Shown here piece after piece: positions 20,135-29,876 of a stretch of 64,000 nt of DNA (position 1 is its first letter; each line of letters opens with the position of its first letter). The DNA comes from Nitzschia sp. pyKryTriq1 (Eukaryota; Bacillariophyta; Bacillariophyceae; Bacillariales; Bacillariaceae): contig OY101125.1 in the NCBI GenBank assembly GCA_956465555.1, forward strand, positions 622,501 through 686,500, written 5' to 3'. Below the pieces are notes generated by a model that made no database searches, had not been told where the DNA came from, and saw only the letters and a list, made by a program, of their open reading frames with translations. Position numbers and translations under genes: made by a program.

Positions 20135-21448
20135 ATGACCAAGATTCCTCCGAGAAGGGTCATTGGCCTCCATCGTCTGCTGTTACCTTTTATTGCCATT
20201 GTGCTTTTCACATCTTTATGGCTATCAAAAAGACTACAAGCCGCTTGCCCATCACTGCAAACCAATGGTTCACTGGTCTTTCAAAGTGTATCTGATACTG
20301 CCGATGAGTGGTCTGTGCTGGAGCAGTCTGTGTTGAGGTTGTGGCAGACTTCACCCGAGACTAATGCCCGTCGTCCTTCCAAGCCACGAATTATCACTCA
20401 TCTAGTAAAGGGAGACACAACTACAAATCACAGCGTTGAAGATATCGTACTTGCTACTCATGTATCCGGCCACAAGTTTGATGTACTCTTGATCCAATTA
20501 GATCGCTGGGCTGGACCTGCGAGTGTGGCTGTGTATCTCACGAGTGCCCAAGAGATAAGTACCTTTTTCTCATTTGTGGCGCGGTATCGGCAGGAACGAT
20601 TGCGCCAGACAACCTTTCACGTGGCTTTAGAACAGCGCGCATCATCATCACCATCTTCTTCCACGGAGGATGAAAAGCCGTTGTATCCACACAATATTCT
20701 TCGAAATGTGGCCCTGGAAACCATCGAGAGTGATTATTTTGTGGCACTCGATGTCGATTTTATTCCTTCTCCGAATGCCCATGACCAATTAATGCACTAC
20801 CTACATCAGCCACCAAGCGACCACGGCGAGATGGAAGAGTCTCGATTTCGTCGAGAGCTTCGTAGCAAGCGTATGTTTGTGCTACCAGCCTTTGAACTCT
20901 TCCCACGAGAAGGGGAGCAGTACGCCACCGCCGATATGTTGCCTGATAACAAACGACAATTGATCGACATGGTTCAGAGCGAGAAGCTAGTGCCATTTCG
21001 CAAAAGTGCACCTGTCGGTCATTCACTGACAGACTTTAATAGGTGGTTGGGCATGCCGCCGTCATCAGAGACCAACAACAATAACAACAGTTCCTCCTTG
21101 TTCTACTATGAACTTCCTTTCAAAGGGACCAAGCGACGAGAAGTGTGGGAGCCCTATGTGGTTGGGTACCGCCCAGGTATTCCTCGATACTGGGAAGACT
21201 TTCGAGGTTACGGCTTTGACAAGTACAGCTTTTTCATTGAATGTCAGTTGGCCGGGTATACCTTTGCAGTGCTACATGACCTATTCTGCACCCATTTGGA
21301 TCATCCAGAAGTATCGAAAGACGATCAAGCATGGCTGTTGGAACGAAATGAAGTCTATTATGCACAGTTTCATATTTATCTACGAGAAAAGTACGGAAAA
21401 CACCATTGGTTGGTGCCTACCATGCAGGGCGATCACGGTCATCCTTGA
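20135..21448 (+). CDS. GT49-family glycosyltransferase (LARGE/B4GAT1-like), type II membrane protein
   Basis: A 437-residue protein with a short basic tail and one anchor helix (residues about 12-30, RLLLPFIAIVLFTSLWL). That is the layout of a Golgi glycosyltransferase. The lumenal part has the GT49 order of motifs: DRWAGPASVAVYLTS; then YPHNILRNVALETIESDYFVALDVDF, with the metal-binding DVD at residues 206-208; EPYVVGYRPGIPRYWEDFRGYGFDKYSF; and ECQLAGYTFAVLHDLFCTHLDHP. GT49 enzymes of animals add glucuronate or N-acetylglucosamine to dystroglycan glycans. The sugar used here is unknown, and in a diatom the acceptor is more likely a cell-wall or secreted glycan. A short Asn/Ser-rich insert (near 21070-21100) sits between the motifs. 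Intronless. Confidence 0.85.
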   Translation: MTKIPPRRVIGLHRLLLPFIAIVLFTSLWLSKRLQAACPSLQTNGSLVFQSVSDTADEWSVLEQSVLRLWQTSPETNARRPSKPRIITHLVKGDTTTNHSVEDIVLATHVSGHKFDVLLIQLDRWAGPASVAVYLTSAQEISTFFSFVARYRQERLRQTTFHVALEQRASSSPSSSTEDEKPLYPHNILRNVALETIESDYFVALDVDFIPSPNAHDQLMHYLHQPPSDHGEMEESRFRRELRSKRMFVLPAFELFPREGEQYATADMLPDNKRQLIDMVQSEKLVPFRKSAPVGHSLTDFNRWLGMPPSSETNNNNNSSSLFYYELPFKGTKRREVWEPYVVGYRPGIPRYWEDFRGYGFDKYSFFIECQLAGYTFAVLHDLFCTHLDHPEVSKDDQAWLLERNEVYYAQFHIYLREKYGKHHWLVPTMQGDHGHP

Positions 21449-22225
21449 CCAAATACATATTGCTGGCCACTGCTTCTCCTCCGTTATTGTGTTGACAAGC
21501 ATCTTGCTTGCTGTTTGCTTCTTGGGTGGGGTTTCTTGCATCGGCGGCAACCGTCGATGGTTGGCGGCAACTCATGATAATGGACTGTATGTACATGAAT
21601 GTAAAATCTAAGTGGGAAAGATCGAATGGCGTCAACGGCTCTTCCTTCTACGAGAGGAGACTGACTCACTCTGGCGCAAACTACTCATTCTTGCCATCCT
21701 CCTCTCGGTTGATAATGATGTAGAAACTCTGGGGAAGGCCGCACGACGGCGTACAGAAGCTCAGGGATGCACTCGGTGACCATCGTGTGGAGACGAGCGC
21801 GATGCAAGTTTTCCATCATTAAAAACATGCGGCGAGATTGTAGGGAGATGGCTCCTCCGCCACAAGAATCTCGACGATACCACCTGTTTGGTGGAGGAGG
21901 ACGTAGTCGAAAAGAGGGCCATGACAATACTCGTAGTATGCTGCTGGGACATGCTGCTGCGCTTCGTAAAGGTAGCAGCCGTTCTCGATCGAGCGCAAGA
22001 GGACAACGTATTGCCAGACTTCAACGACACTACCAAGGTTTTGCGGAGTAGTAGTTGTATCGAGGAGGAATAGCGCCGGTGGTGCTGGTCGCATTCTTGC
22101 AGAATCACCAGGTGGTGGGAGCGGAGCATTCATCCTTCTTGTAGTGTAGGGCAAAGATGATCTGAATTTTTTCGATGATGATGATGATGATGATGAGGAA
22201 AAACGGATCGTAATTCTTGCTATGA
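21449..22225. other. Region with overlapping open frames on both strands, unresolved
   Basis: Around 21750-22150 a minus frame (22154-21819) reads protein-like pieces such as VWQYVVLLRSIENGCYLYEA and YEYCHGPLFDYVLLHQTGG. A second minus frame continues towards 21685 (MFLMMENLHRARLHTMV). A plus frame is open over the same bases. A frameshifted minus-strand gene remnant or upstream exons of the TPR gene would each explain part of it. A (GAT)n run lies at 22172-22197. Confidence 0.35.
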
Positions 22226-22627
22226 AATCTTTTTCGTCCGCTACTACCAGAAAAGGGCGGTGATCGGATCTTCGCGATTCAGAATCGAGGGGCGAGATAC
22301 ATGCAACTGGGCAATGTGGCAGCGGCTGAAAGAGAATTTCGGCTTCTTCTTGACGAAGGTTTTACAACAACAAGCACGTATGTGAACCTGGCATCAACTT
22401 TAATTTACCAAGGTCGCGTTTCGGAGGCACTGCCTTTCGCCAAACTCTCCATTCAGTCGGCGTATACGAAAGAAGATCGTGCTCACCTGAGACATGCTTA
22501 CCATTCTCTAGGGCAGGTTCATTTGATGCTGAAGGACAAGCCTGCGGCTGTAAAAGTGTTGCAAAAAGCTCTTGAATTGTACCCCGACGATGCAGAATTT
22601 CAGATGCTTCTAAAGGGAGCGGACTGA
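22226..22627 (+). pseudogene. TPR-repeat protein, 3' end only (upstream part broken or in other exons)
   Basis: The frame ending at 22627 encodes about three tetratricopeptide helix pairs: FAIQNRGARYMQLGNVAAAE, then STYVNLASTLIYQGRVSEAL, then LRHAYHSLGQVHLMLKDKPA and VLQKALELYPDD. TPR arrays are protein-binding scaffolds. The first ATG (22301) falls inside a repeat, so the N-terminal part is missing. A neighbouring frame just upstream, ILAMKSFSSATTRKG, would continue the same helical pattern if the AAAA run at 22251-22254 were one base shorter, which suggests a frameshift there. Alternatively CTACTACCAG ending at 22250 is a splice acceptor and earlier exons lie further upstream. I cannot decide between these. 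Confidence 0.55.
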
Positions 22628-22881
22628 AGAAGAAACGGAGATGTGCCGTGTTAAGTGATCAATCAATGAATCAATCAATAAATCGCCATTGCTCAACTAG
22701 TAGGAACAACCATGCTCGACTGGTGGCCGACTTATTAGTACTAGCGGCTCCACACAACATACAATTCCATGACGATGATTATTATTATTATAATATTCGT
22801 ATATACGATGCTCTAGTGGTCTTTCAACACTCAATCAAGAAGCTTCCCCTTAATTCAAACAACCAAATGAATATAATTTAC

Positions 22882-23493
22882 TCACTCTTTGGAGAGTTCA
22901 ACTCCTTCCATGGCTGCACCGGCAGCATCCTCATCCTCGTCCTCATCGGACGACGGTGACAACAAGTCCTCCTCGGCTAATGCTTCTGCTTCTGTTACCA
23001 ATTCAGTGGTTCCTTCCTTCAATTGAGGATTGGGTTCCCATACAATTTCGGCACTCTTGGCCACCAACTCTTTTCCCCGAATCGCATGCCACATGTCAAT
23101 CGGAGCATGATGGAGGGAAGGATTGTGAGAAATGACCAATCGTTCCAGTTTGGGATGTCTCGAGACAATACCGGCAGGCAGACTCGTCAATCCACAACCA
23201 TTCAGATAGAGTTGCGTGAGTTCTTCCATTCCTCGTTGTCCTGCTCCATTGTTACTAATATTATTTAGTAATAGAGCATCCACATTGATCAAGGATGGAT
23301 TGGAGGACAAGTGTAGGATCTTGAGCGATTGCGATGGTAGACGGCGGGGAAGGCGGGTCAAGTTGGTGTGACGTAGGTACAGTTGCTCCAGCTGCCGCAG
23401 TTCGTGCCAATCCTCCGGCAAGTATTCGAGCGGATTCCTGTCCAAACACAAGACTTTGAGAGTGCCGCCCCACCACTTGTTATTGGTAGTGTT

Positions 23494-23524
<31 letters not shown>

Positions 23525-24081
23525 TTGTTGTTGCTATCATTCTGAACAGCAGCACTAACCATACTTTCCGGGATGTGAGTGATGCGATTGTTGGGTGCCC
23601 GGAAGGATTCCAAGTGTTCGAGCTGTGACACACAATCCGGCAAGGGACCCGTCAATTGACAATCGTCCAACCACAGTTCCTTGAGGGACGGCGAGAGTGC
23701 CGCCAGTTCGTCGGGCAACGTCGTGATGGGATTCCGGCCTAAATTGAGAATTTCCAGTCGGGGGCAGGACTGCGCGAGGAGGCCCATGTCATTGAGATTG
23801 GAAATGGCGCAGTCGTAGAGGTTCAGATTTTGGAGCATTTGAAGTTTTGGCAAATACTGCGGCTGACATAAGATCTGAATCGAACCTTGAAACTCTGATT
23901 GGCGTCGACTGAGACGAAGTTCGGAAAGGGGCGCTTCGACTTTGGAGCGTTTGCTGGGCCGCCCGTCTTTGGAAACGGTGGCCGCATTGTCGTCATTGTC
24001 ATCGTCGTATGCGGCGGGATCGCACAGAGCGGCATCCTCCATAATCTTGGGGATCTTGCGCAAGTCCTTTTTGATGAACAT
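22882..24081 (-). CDS. Leucine-rich-repeat protein
   Basis: A 399-residue soluble protein without signal peptide. It starts MFIKKDLRKIPKI, followed by an acidic stretch and a basic KRSKVE segment. From about residue 75 to 340 it carries LRRs of the typical LxxLxLxxNxL type, for example LEILNLGRNPITTLPDEL, LKELWLDDCQLTGPLPD, LKVLCLDRNPLEYLPED, LEQLYLRHTNLTRLP and LTQLYLNGCGLTSLPAG. They resemble the SHOC2/RSU1 class of intracellular LRR proteins, which serve as binding scaffolds. A Ser/Asn homopolymer insert, encoded by GCT/GTT repeats on the plus strand at 23484-23538, interrupts one repeat. The tail is acidic (SSDEDEDEDAAG). Divergent from the SET gene. No catalytic domain, so the partner is unknown. 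Confidence 0.88.
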
Positions 24082-24596
24082 TGTTTAAAATTGATGAATA
24101 GATTGTTGTGGCCGATACCGATACCGTGGACGATGATGGACGAAAGAGACAAGAATGAATTGAGCACGTTACTGCGGTGATGTAGCGCCAAAAGAACGAG
24201 AGGAGGAGGCGGGCGGCGGCATCCCGAGATGAGACAGCCGGCCGCCCGCCAAGGGCTTTGCGAAAAAGATGGCGCGAATGATCAAACGGACGAATGCCAG
24301 GCGAGTAGAGAGTTTGACGTTTGACTAACTCGACTTGACGACGACTTATCCGAATCGAATACCAGCAGTCGGTCCGTCATCCATCCTTCTCGGCGGCATC
24401 CGCGGGTCATCTTCGGGAATATAACAAGACCGCCAAACTGCACTCGACGCGACGATGGTAGTCGATGGTCGATGAGCATCGCAACAGCTAACTAGTAGAA
24501 TGGTCTCGTACCCACTCATAAAATAGAGAGGCAGGCATCAGAACTCTTAACGAATTAAAGCTACTGGAACGGTACCGCATATATCACCCAATCGTC
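24082..24596. other. Divergent intergenic region between LRR and SET genes
   Basis: No gene seen. It should hold both promoters. A GC-rich segment (GGCCGCCCGCC and similar) lies at 24209-24250. Confidence 0.5.
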
Positions 24597-25385
24597 ATGC
24601 CCAATGTCTTGGATCAAGTGTTTGGATGGATGAAAAAGCACGACGAGCAGCAGCAGCAGCAGAAGCAGCAAGCCAATGAGGCGGGAGAAACTACTAATGA
24701 GGCGGGAGAAACTACTAATGAGGCGGGAGAAACTACTAATAAAAGTATTACGGAACCAAAAGCTGGGCCAGCAGACGAAGAAGACCACGAGCAAGAAGAG
24801 CAAGAATGGGAAGACGATAGTCACCTCTTCCCAACACATGCTGCCTTTACCATTCCTGTGGAGATCAAACCAACTCCTCGTTTGGGGAAGGATCAATATG
24901 GGGTCTTTGCTGCGCAAGACATTCCTGCCAATACCGAATTTTGGCTGTGGACCCATCGGGTGGTCGAAATACCGTCATCGCAGGTGCGTTCCCACATTGC
25001 CGAACACTACCAGCCAGACGATCTGGAAGGAATCCGAGCCTTTTTACGGCGCGGCTTTGTGCTACCTTCACCCTACGATGATTGCTTCTACTCCAATCCC
25101 ACGGATGCCGGAACCTTTATGAATCATTCTTCGACATCCCCCAACTGTGCCAGACCCAATGGAACGACTCGGCTAATCAAGGCGGGGGAAGAACTGACCA
25201 TGGACTATAGTGGAAATGGAAATCCGGTATGGTATGCCGATATCTGTCACGAATATGGCATCTTGACTCCTGTCGAAATCGCAGAGGAAGAAACCAAACG
25301 TGGAGGAGTTGTTCAACCAGCAGTCTATGATGGGCCCGTTAGCAACTCTTTGTTGGACAGCATGGTGTCACTGACGGGGCTCTAG
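24597..25385 (+). CDS. SET-domain-like protein
   Basis: A 262-residue protein. The first 70 residues are Gln-rich and then contain three perfect NEAGETT repeats. The second half has the layout of a short SET domain: GVFAAQDIPANTEFW near the N-terminal strand, then TFMNHSSTSPNCARPNG (the NHS..PNC motif that forms the cofactor pocket), then IKAGEELTMDYS (the conserved E-L-T-x-D-Y piece). SET proteins transfer methyl groups from S-adenosylmethionine to lysine on histones or other proteins. The typical post-SET cysteines are absent; the chain ends soon after NPVWYADICHEYG. The central insert is short. Catalytic activity and substrate are not shown by the sequence. Many related stramenopile proteins are annotated only as SET-like. 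Confidence 0.75.
   Translation: MPNVLDQVFGWMKKHDEQQQQQKQQANEAGETTNEAGETTNEAGETTNKSITEPKAGPADEEDHEQEEQEWEDDSHLFPTHAAFTIPVEIKPTPRLGKDQYGVFAAQDIPANTEFWLWTHRVVEIPSSQVRSHIAEHYQPDDLEGIRAFLRRGFVLPSPYDDCFYSNPTDAGTFMNHSSTSPNCARPNGTTRLIKAGEELTMDYSGNGNPVWYADICHEYGILTPVEIAEEETKRGGVVQPAVYDGPVSNSLLDSMVSLTGL
24675..24737 (+). repeat. Three perfect 21-bp tandem repeats inside the SET gene
   Basis: Identical units at 24675-24695, 24696-24716 and 24717-24737 encode NEAGETT three times. The identity at synonymous positions indicates recent expansion. Confidence 0.92.
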
Positions 25386-25855
25386 CAGTACGTGTTAGAG
25401 CTAGGGGAATAATGGTTGGTGGAGAAAGAACGAGTACAAAAAGGCTGATTGTGCTGCATACGTACTGTATGCTATAGAACCAGCAAAGTGCTGCGGCCAT
25501 TTTTTCGAATGACATACGCTCAAGTTTCAGCAAGACACGATTCTTTTCCACACCAGTAACATAAGTGGTGGTGGTGGCAGTAGCTCTTCTCGGGCGCAAT
25601 GAAGCTGGTACAGCGAGTCAGTCACACAAAGATTTTTGGTCAATATCTACGAAGCAGAGAGAACATAATATGGTATCTTCTTCCATAGCCGTACTTCATC
25701 TGCGTGGTCTGATTTTAAAGTCGAGACATTCAAGTTATATTGTTGTTTTTGAGACACTAACAATACCATTTAACCAAGGGGGCATTCATTTGTCTTATTT
25801 CCGAGGAGACCTGCATTCGGTGTTCTATTGGCATAGCATCTGTCTACGTTCCGTC
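25386..25855. other. Intergenic region between convergent genes, no gene seen
   Basis: Lies between the 3' ends of the SET gene and the Cys-rich membrane protein gene. Open frames here are short, and the longer plus frame from 25565 is mostly antisense to the neighbour. Likely two 3' UTRs. Confidence 0.5.
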
Positions 25856-26896
25856 TTAGTCCATGGGTCGGCGCTTCGAGCTATCTTCAGAGGAGTCCGT
25901 ATCGTCTGCCATGTAGTATTCCGTATCACCCTTTGCGTCCTCCGATCCTTGTCGCCTGCTTTGACACAAGAAATAGCAAACGCCGTCGCTCATCCCAAGT
26001 GCTTCGAGCTCTCTCTTTCGTCTACCATCACGCAAAAGTTGGTACAAAGCTGCACCAAGAACGAACAATGATGTAATCCAAAGGAAATGACCAATCAACT
26101 TCCTTCCATTGGTAGTAGCTACTCCTTCCACCTTTTTGATTGTTTCAATTTCGGTGCAGCCAGCGGTGTTGTGGGAGATCGTAGCATTGAAATGCGTTTC
26201 GCACTTGGTGTACGTATATTTGTAGATGTCTTCACATTGCTCAAGAATATCATCCTGGTCGCCCTCGTCATCGTATACATGTTCATTGCATGTAACGCAT
26301 TCATTAGCGATAATGCTGGATTCCGAATACGGCAGGTTGTATCCATGGTAGTTAAAAAATATCGACGCGTGTGCGTGTGTTGTGCAGTACGCGTCGCTGA
26401 AAACTCCAAGGAAAATGCTGTAGTTGTCTTTTCCGCAGTAGGGTCCAACATAGTAGCCATTGGCGAGTGCAGTGCATCCAAGATAGTCTTGAAGGTTGAA
26501 ACCGTTTACGTTGCCTTGGTCATTGTTACAATTCTCCAGGCCAGCAGCAGTGTAGCACGCAGACTCGTCATCGGACGAGCAATTTTCTCGGGCCATCTCG
26601 CACTGGTATTCACGGGCGTTGAGTTGCGCCTCTGTGAATGCATCGATAAAGTATCCTAGGTCTGCAAGGTATTCTCCTCCATTGGAGCATCTTTCCCTGC
26701 ACACTTTATCAGATGGACACAGTCGGAACGAAACGACGTTTTGAGTATGGAAGCAATTCTCGTACTTGATATTGTATTTTCCGATCCACGAATAATCAAC
26801 GTCTTCTTTCAATTGACGAGGAGTCTGCTGGACGTCGCCCTTGCTGGCCAAGGCACCAGCGACGAGACTCGATAATGCAATGGCACGATAAATCAT
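25856..26896 (-). CDS. Cys-rich type I membrane protein of unknown function
   Basis: A 346-residue protein with a signal peptide (MIYRAIALSSLVAGALA) and an ectodomain of about 250 residues holding roughly 18 cysteines. One transmembrane helix follows (residues about 271-292, LIGHFLWITSLFVLGAALYQ), then a charged cytosolic tail. Ectodomain landmarks are FRLCPSDKVCRERC, CEMARENCSSDDESACYTAAG, GYYVGPYCG and ECVTCNEHVY, with potential N-glycosylation sites. The tail contains Asp/Ser-rich segments (ADDTDSSEDSSK) that could be phosphorylated. I know no named domain for this arrangement. Similar Cys-rich single-pass proteins are common in diatoms, so a lineage-specific surface or endomembrane protein is the likely class. 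Role unknown. Confidence 0.75.
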   Translation of the reverse strand: MIYRAIALSSLVAGALASKGDVQQTPRQLKEDVDYSWIGKYNIKYENCFHTQNVVSFRLCPSDKVCRERCSNGGEYLADLGYFIDAFTEAQLNAREYQCEMARENCSSDDESACYTAAGLENCNNDQGNVNGFNLQDYLGCTALANGYYVGPYCGKDNYSIFLGVFSDAYCTTHAHASIFFNYHGYNLPYSESSIIANECVTCNEHVYDDEGDQDDILEQCEDIYKYTYTKCETHFNATISHNTAGCTEIETIKKVEGVATTNGRKLIGHFLWITSLFVLGAALYQLLRDGRRKRELEALGMSDGVCYFLCQSRRQGSEDAKGDTEYYMADDTDSSEDSSKRRPMD

Positions 26897-27406
26897 GACT
26901 AATGTTCAGGAATCTATCCCGGCCCGATGAAGATAATACGGTTCAATGTCTTTTGGTGTGATGCTTTATTTTTCCATCGTCGAGGTGCTTGGTGCTTTGA
27001 GCTTGTCGCTTGCCCTTTGTTGGCGTTGGGAAATCCGACGACGACGACGACCACTCCTCACTCTCCTCTAAAAAGTGAGCCCCGCCGGCCGCCGCCATCG
27101 TCGCTCAAACCATCGACACATAAGTATGCGCGCACCGGGCGCGTCCATCAATTAAGAAAAAATAACCGTCATGGCCGTTGACATGTGAGGATAATATTAT
27201 GTCCATCAAACTTGTGCCTGGGATCCACACAGAATTACAGTGTGATTATCATCCATATTAGGCGCCTGTGCTCCGTTTGCTTGGATCGGTGGATATTATA
27301 TCCAATTACCCGCGATACCCGATGAGAGGATAATAGATCCAAAATTCGCGCCTTTGAGCGTAGTAAAGCTTATCTCAAAGATCTTAGGTCTTACAGTCTT
27401 TCTGGA
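26897..27406. other. Intergenic region, no gene seen
   Basis: Upstream of the Cys-rich membrane protein gene and of the DUF268 relic. Contains GC-rich and AT-rich blocks but no convincing frame or RNA gene. Confidence 0.45.
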
Positions 27407-28410
27407 TTGATCTGTAATAGTCATCTAGATCCGACTATTCCGCCAGTTGTGACCGAACCTGGGTCTAAGTGCCTACCCAAGGAATACGACAGACGAAGAG
27501 CATGTATGGATGATAGAAGTGTTTATAATCCTGAAAGTTGTTGCGTGTTGGGGAAGTCGAAATCCCTACGTACCCGAACCGGAACGGGGGGAGCCTCACG
27601 ATTGCAAGAATCACGCTGTGATTCGCCAGGAGCAAACTGGGTCGCAGTGTTAGTGGGTAGAGAGGGAACGAGTCCAATTTCTCCACGTCAGCTTGCCAAA
27701 GGTGGAGTTGCTGAAGCAGGGGTCTTGACCACAAGAAGTGGTGGATGGCCCGTATGGCGCCCGGAAGTTCTCGATCAGCACTTGAAATTGATTCAAGAAG
27801 GAGGAGATGTAAGCCCTATTCATTACCCTGGAGTCCGTATAGCTATACAGAGAGCTTTCGAAGTGGTAAAGATAGACAAGATGAAGAATGTCTCTATCTT
27901 TGGCAGCATCAGTTCGTGGGTGGAATCGATTCTTTATAATAATGGAGCAAAAGTCCCAATCGTGACTGTGGATTACAACCAGCCCAAATCGTTTGATGAG
28001 AGGCAAAAGACGGAACTGACGACAATCTTGAAAAATGAGCAACTTTTTGATGTTGCCGTTTCATAGTCTTTGATTGAACATTTTGGTCAGGGGCGTTGTG
28101 GTGATCAGCTTGATCCAGACAGTGTTCTTGCGGCTATGAAAGAAGTTTGGCTCAAAGTGGATTTTTCTTCCTAAACGTACCAGTTGGAAACGACGGGTTC
28201 TTTTGGTACTCAATACGAATTTATGGAACATCTAGGCTACCTTTGCTCATTAGGGGAGGAAGGGAGTATGTAGGTGTGGCTACCCCCGACAAATTGTTCA
28301 AATCAAAAGATTCGTTCTCGCTGAGGGATGTGCGTGAAAGCAGCAATGTGATTATCCTCCGCAAACCCGAATCGGTAGGAGCTGACGAGGTACTTGATCC
28401 CACAAAGGTT
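27407..28410 (+). pseudogene. DUF268-family pseudogene
   Basis: The translated pieces match the eukaryotic DUF268 family in the right order: WVAVLVGREGTSPISPRQLA, VLTTRSGGWPVWRPEVLDQH, VSIFGSISSWVESILYNNGA, VTVDYNQP, SLIEHFGQGRCGDQLDPD, AAMKEVWLK, FFFLNVPVGND, IRIYGTSRLPLLI, FSLRDVRESSNVIILRKPES. The reading frame is broken at least twice. An in-frame TAG at 28064-28066 falls between DVAVS and SLIEHF, where the family normally continues without a gap. The frame then shifts near 28150 before FFFLNVPVG. No ATG is seen at the expected start. Neither lesion is explained by a plausible intron. The family has a methyltransferase-like look, but its function is not established. This copy is not expected to make a protein. 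Confidence 0.8.
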
Positions 28411-28669
28411 GGAGGGTTGGAGTGTGATAAACAAAATGGAATGCAAGTTCAAACCATGAAATGCAGGAGGCACCTACCAAGCATGAGAATGGAGCCAAAG
28501 CAAAAGGCGAATACACACGAGCAGACCTTTCCATGTTGCAATATGACTTTCAGTACTCTAAAGCACTACAATACTCTCGGTTGGTATCCAGCCAGATGCA
28601 TTATTCCTAACGGTGGATTCATTCTACACGAAGTTGCTAAAAGTCCGAACAAAGGATAAATCAATCCTG

Positions 28670-29356
28670 CTAGGATACGTTTCCAGTAGGCTGATCGTAA
28701 TCAATATCGTACTTGGATATCACAAAGCCATTTGAATATGCTTGCGTAGAAAGGTGATTCAATGTCCTCTGCTTAGCGTCGGAGCCTCCGTCAAAAAGAG
28801 GGATGCCGTCCCCGAGAAGTATTGGAATCCGTGTCAACGTCATGTGATGAATCAGCCCAGCATTCAAAAATGATTGAATAGTCTGACCCCCATCCACATA
28901 AGCACGTTTGTATCCTGGCTTCTTTTCTAGGTCTTTCCACAATTCGGCGGGAGACGGTGCCGATTTGACTGATACACTATCCGGCAGCCAGTCGGGCACT
29001 CGGACGCTATCAACGTTACGTGTCCAAACAACTACTGGTAAATCCCCATAGGCCCACGCATCTTTGCCAAATCCCGCTACGACATCAAAAGTATTTCGTC
29101 CCATGATTATGACGTCGATGGACTTTAAAAAGTCACTAAATCCGAAATCTTCACCCTCGACAACCGGTTGGTTGTTCAACCAATCAAGACCCCCGTCTTT
29201 TCCAGCGATAAAGCCATCGACGCTCGTTGCAATGTTGACACATCCCTTTAGTTTCGTCATGGGAGGAGATGACAAACCTCGAACAGAAATTAGTGCAGCA
29301 GCGGAAAAAGATATCAATGCAAGGATACGGTGATTGAGACCACAGCTGGAATGCAT
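28670..29356 (-). CDS. RibD C-terminal / dihydrofolate reductase-like oxidoreductase
   Basis: A 228-residue protein. Residues about 35-225 form a RibD_C/DHFR-like fold of the bacterial YwjB/YyaP type. NIATSVDGFIAGKDGGLDWL carries the N-terminal strand and a catalytic-site Asp. It is followed by DVIIMGRNTFDVV, LPVVVWTRN, YVDGGQTIQSFLNAGLIHHM, and TRIPILLGDGIPLF. These proteins bind NADPH and reduce pterin-like or pyrimidine substrates; most of this subgroup have no proven substrate. The first 33 residues are hydrophobic (ILALISFSAAALISVRG) and precede MTKLKG, so a targeting signal is likely; the classic A|F plastid junction is not obvious. The closeness to bacterial sequences suggests an old transfer, which I infer only from family distribution. 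Confidence 0.82.
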   Translation of the reverse strand: MHSSCGLNHRILALISFSAAALISVRGLSSPPMTKLKGCVNIATSVDGFIAGKDGGLDWLNNQPVVEGEDFGFSDFLKSIDVIIMGRNTFDVVAGFGKDAWAYGDLPVVVWTRNVDSVRVPDWLPDSVSVKSAPSPAELWKDLEKKPGYKRAYVDGGQTIQSFLNAGLIHHMTLTRIPILLGDGIPLFDGGSDAKQRTLNHLSTQAYSNGFVISKYDIDYDQPTGNVS

Positions 29357-29876
29357 GCCGTCGCTCTTGGCGATTTGGCTACTTCCTCTGCCTGCAGCGT
29401 TCGGTGTGTGAAGCCTTACAGCCCACCTATGGTGATAAGAGATCCAAAAGTAATGATATCGAGCACCGACGCCACTTTTACAAGACGCTGTTCGCGGTCA
29501 TTGTTCATTGTCGTCTGTCTTCTCTCTTCTCTTGCTGATGGAGTGCGAAGATGGGCGAGAATAGAAGATATCCTTTTTTTCGTCTGGTCGAATGAATCAA
29601 TCATCATCACATCTAATGGACTCATTCGACCAACAAAAAGGCGGCAATGGTGCTCACAACATGGATACGGTATGATGCGACGATGATGATGATTTTTTTT
29701 CGGGATACCAGCTACTGGAGTACGAAGTAATCGGTAGATGCTGATGAAGCTCCCCTATTGTTTGATAATGTTACCCACTAGCTAGTCGAATAGAATGAAA
29801 GACGACAATGATGATTGATTCGTGATTCTGTTGGAATTTTCTGCATGTTTTTTAACAAAAGCCCGATTTTCTTTCC
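29357..29876. other. Intergenic region, no gene seen
   Basis: Between the reductase start and the 3' end of the BTB gene. A poly-T tract follows GATGATGATGATT at 29682-29700. No convincing frame. Confidence 0.45.

Noticed and set aside
25565-26071. 168-codon plus frame at the 3' end of the Cys-rich membrane protein
   Set aside because: Largely antisense to a gene with signal peptide and conserved Cys pattern; a shadow frame.
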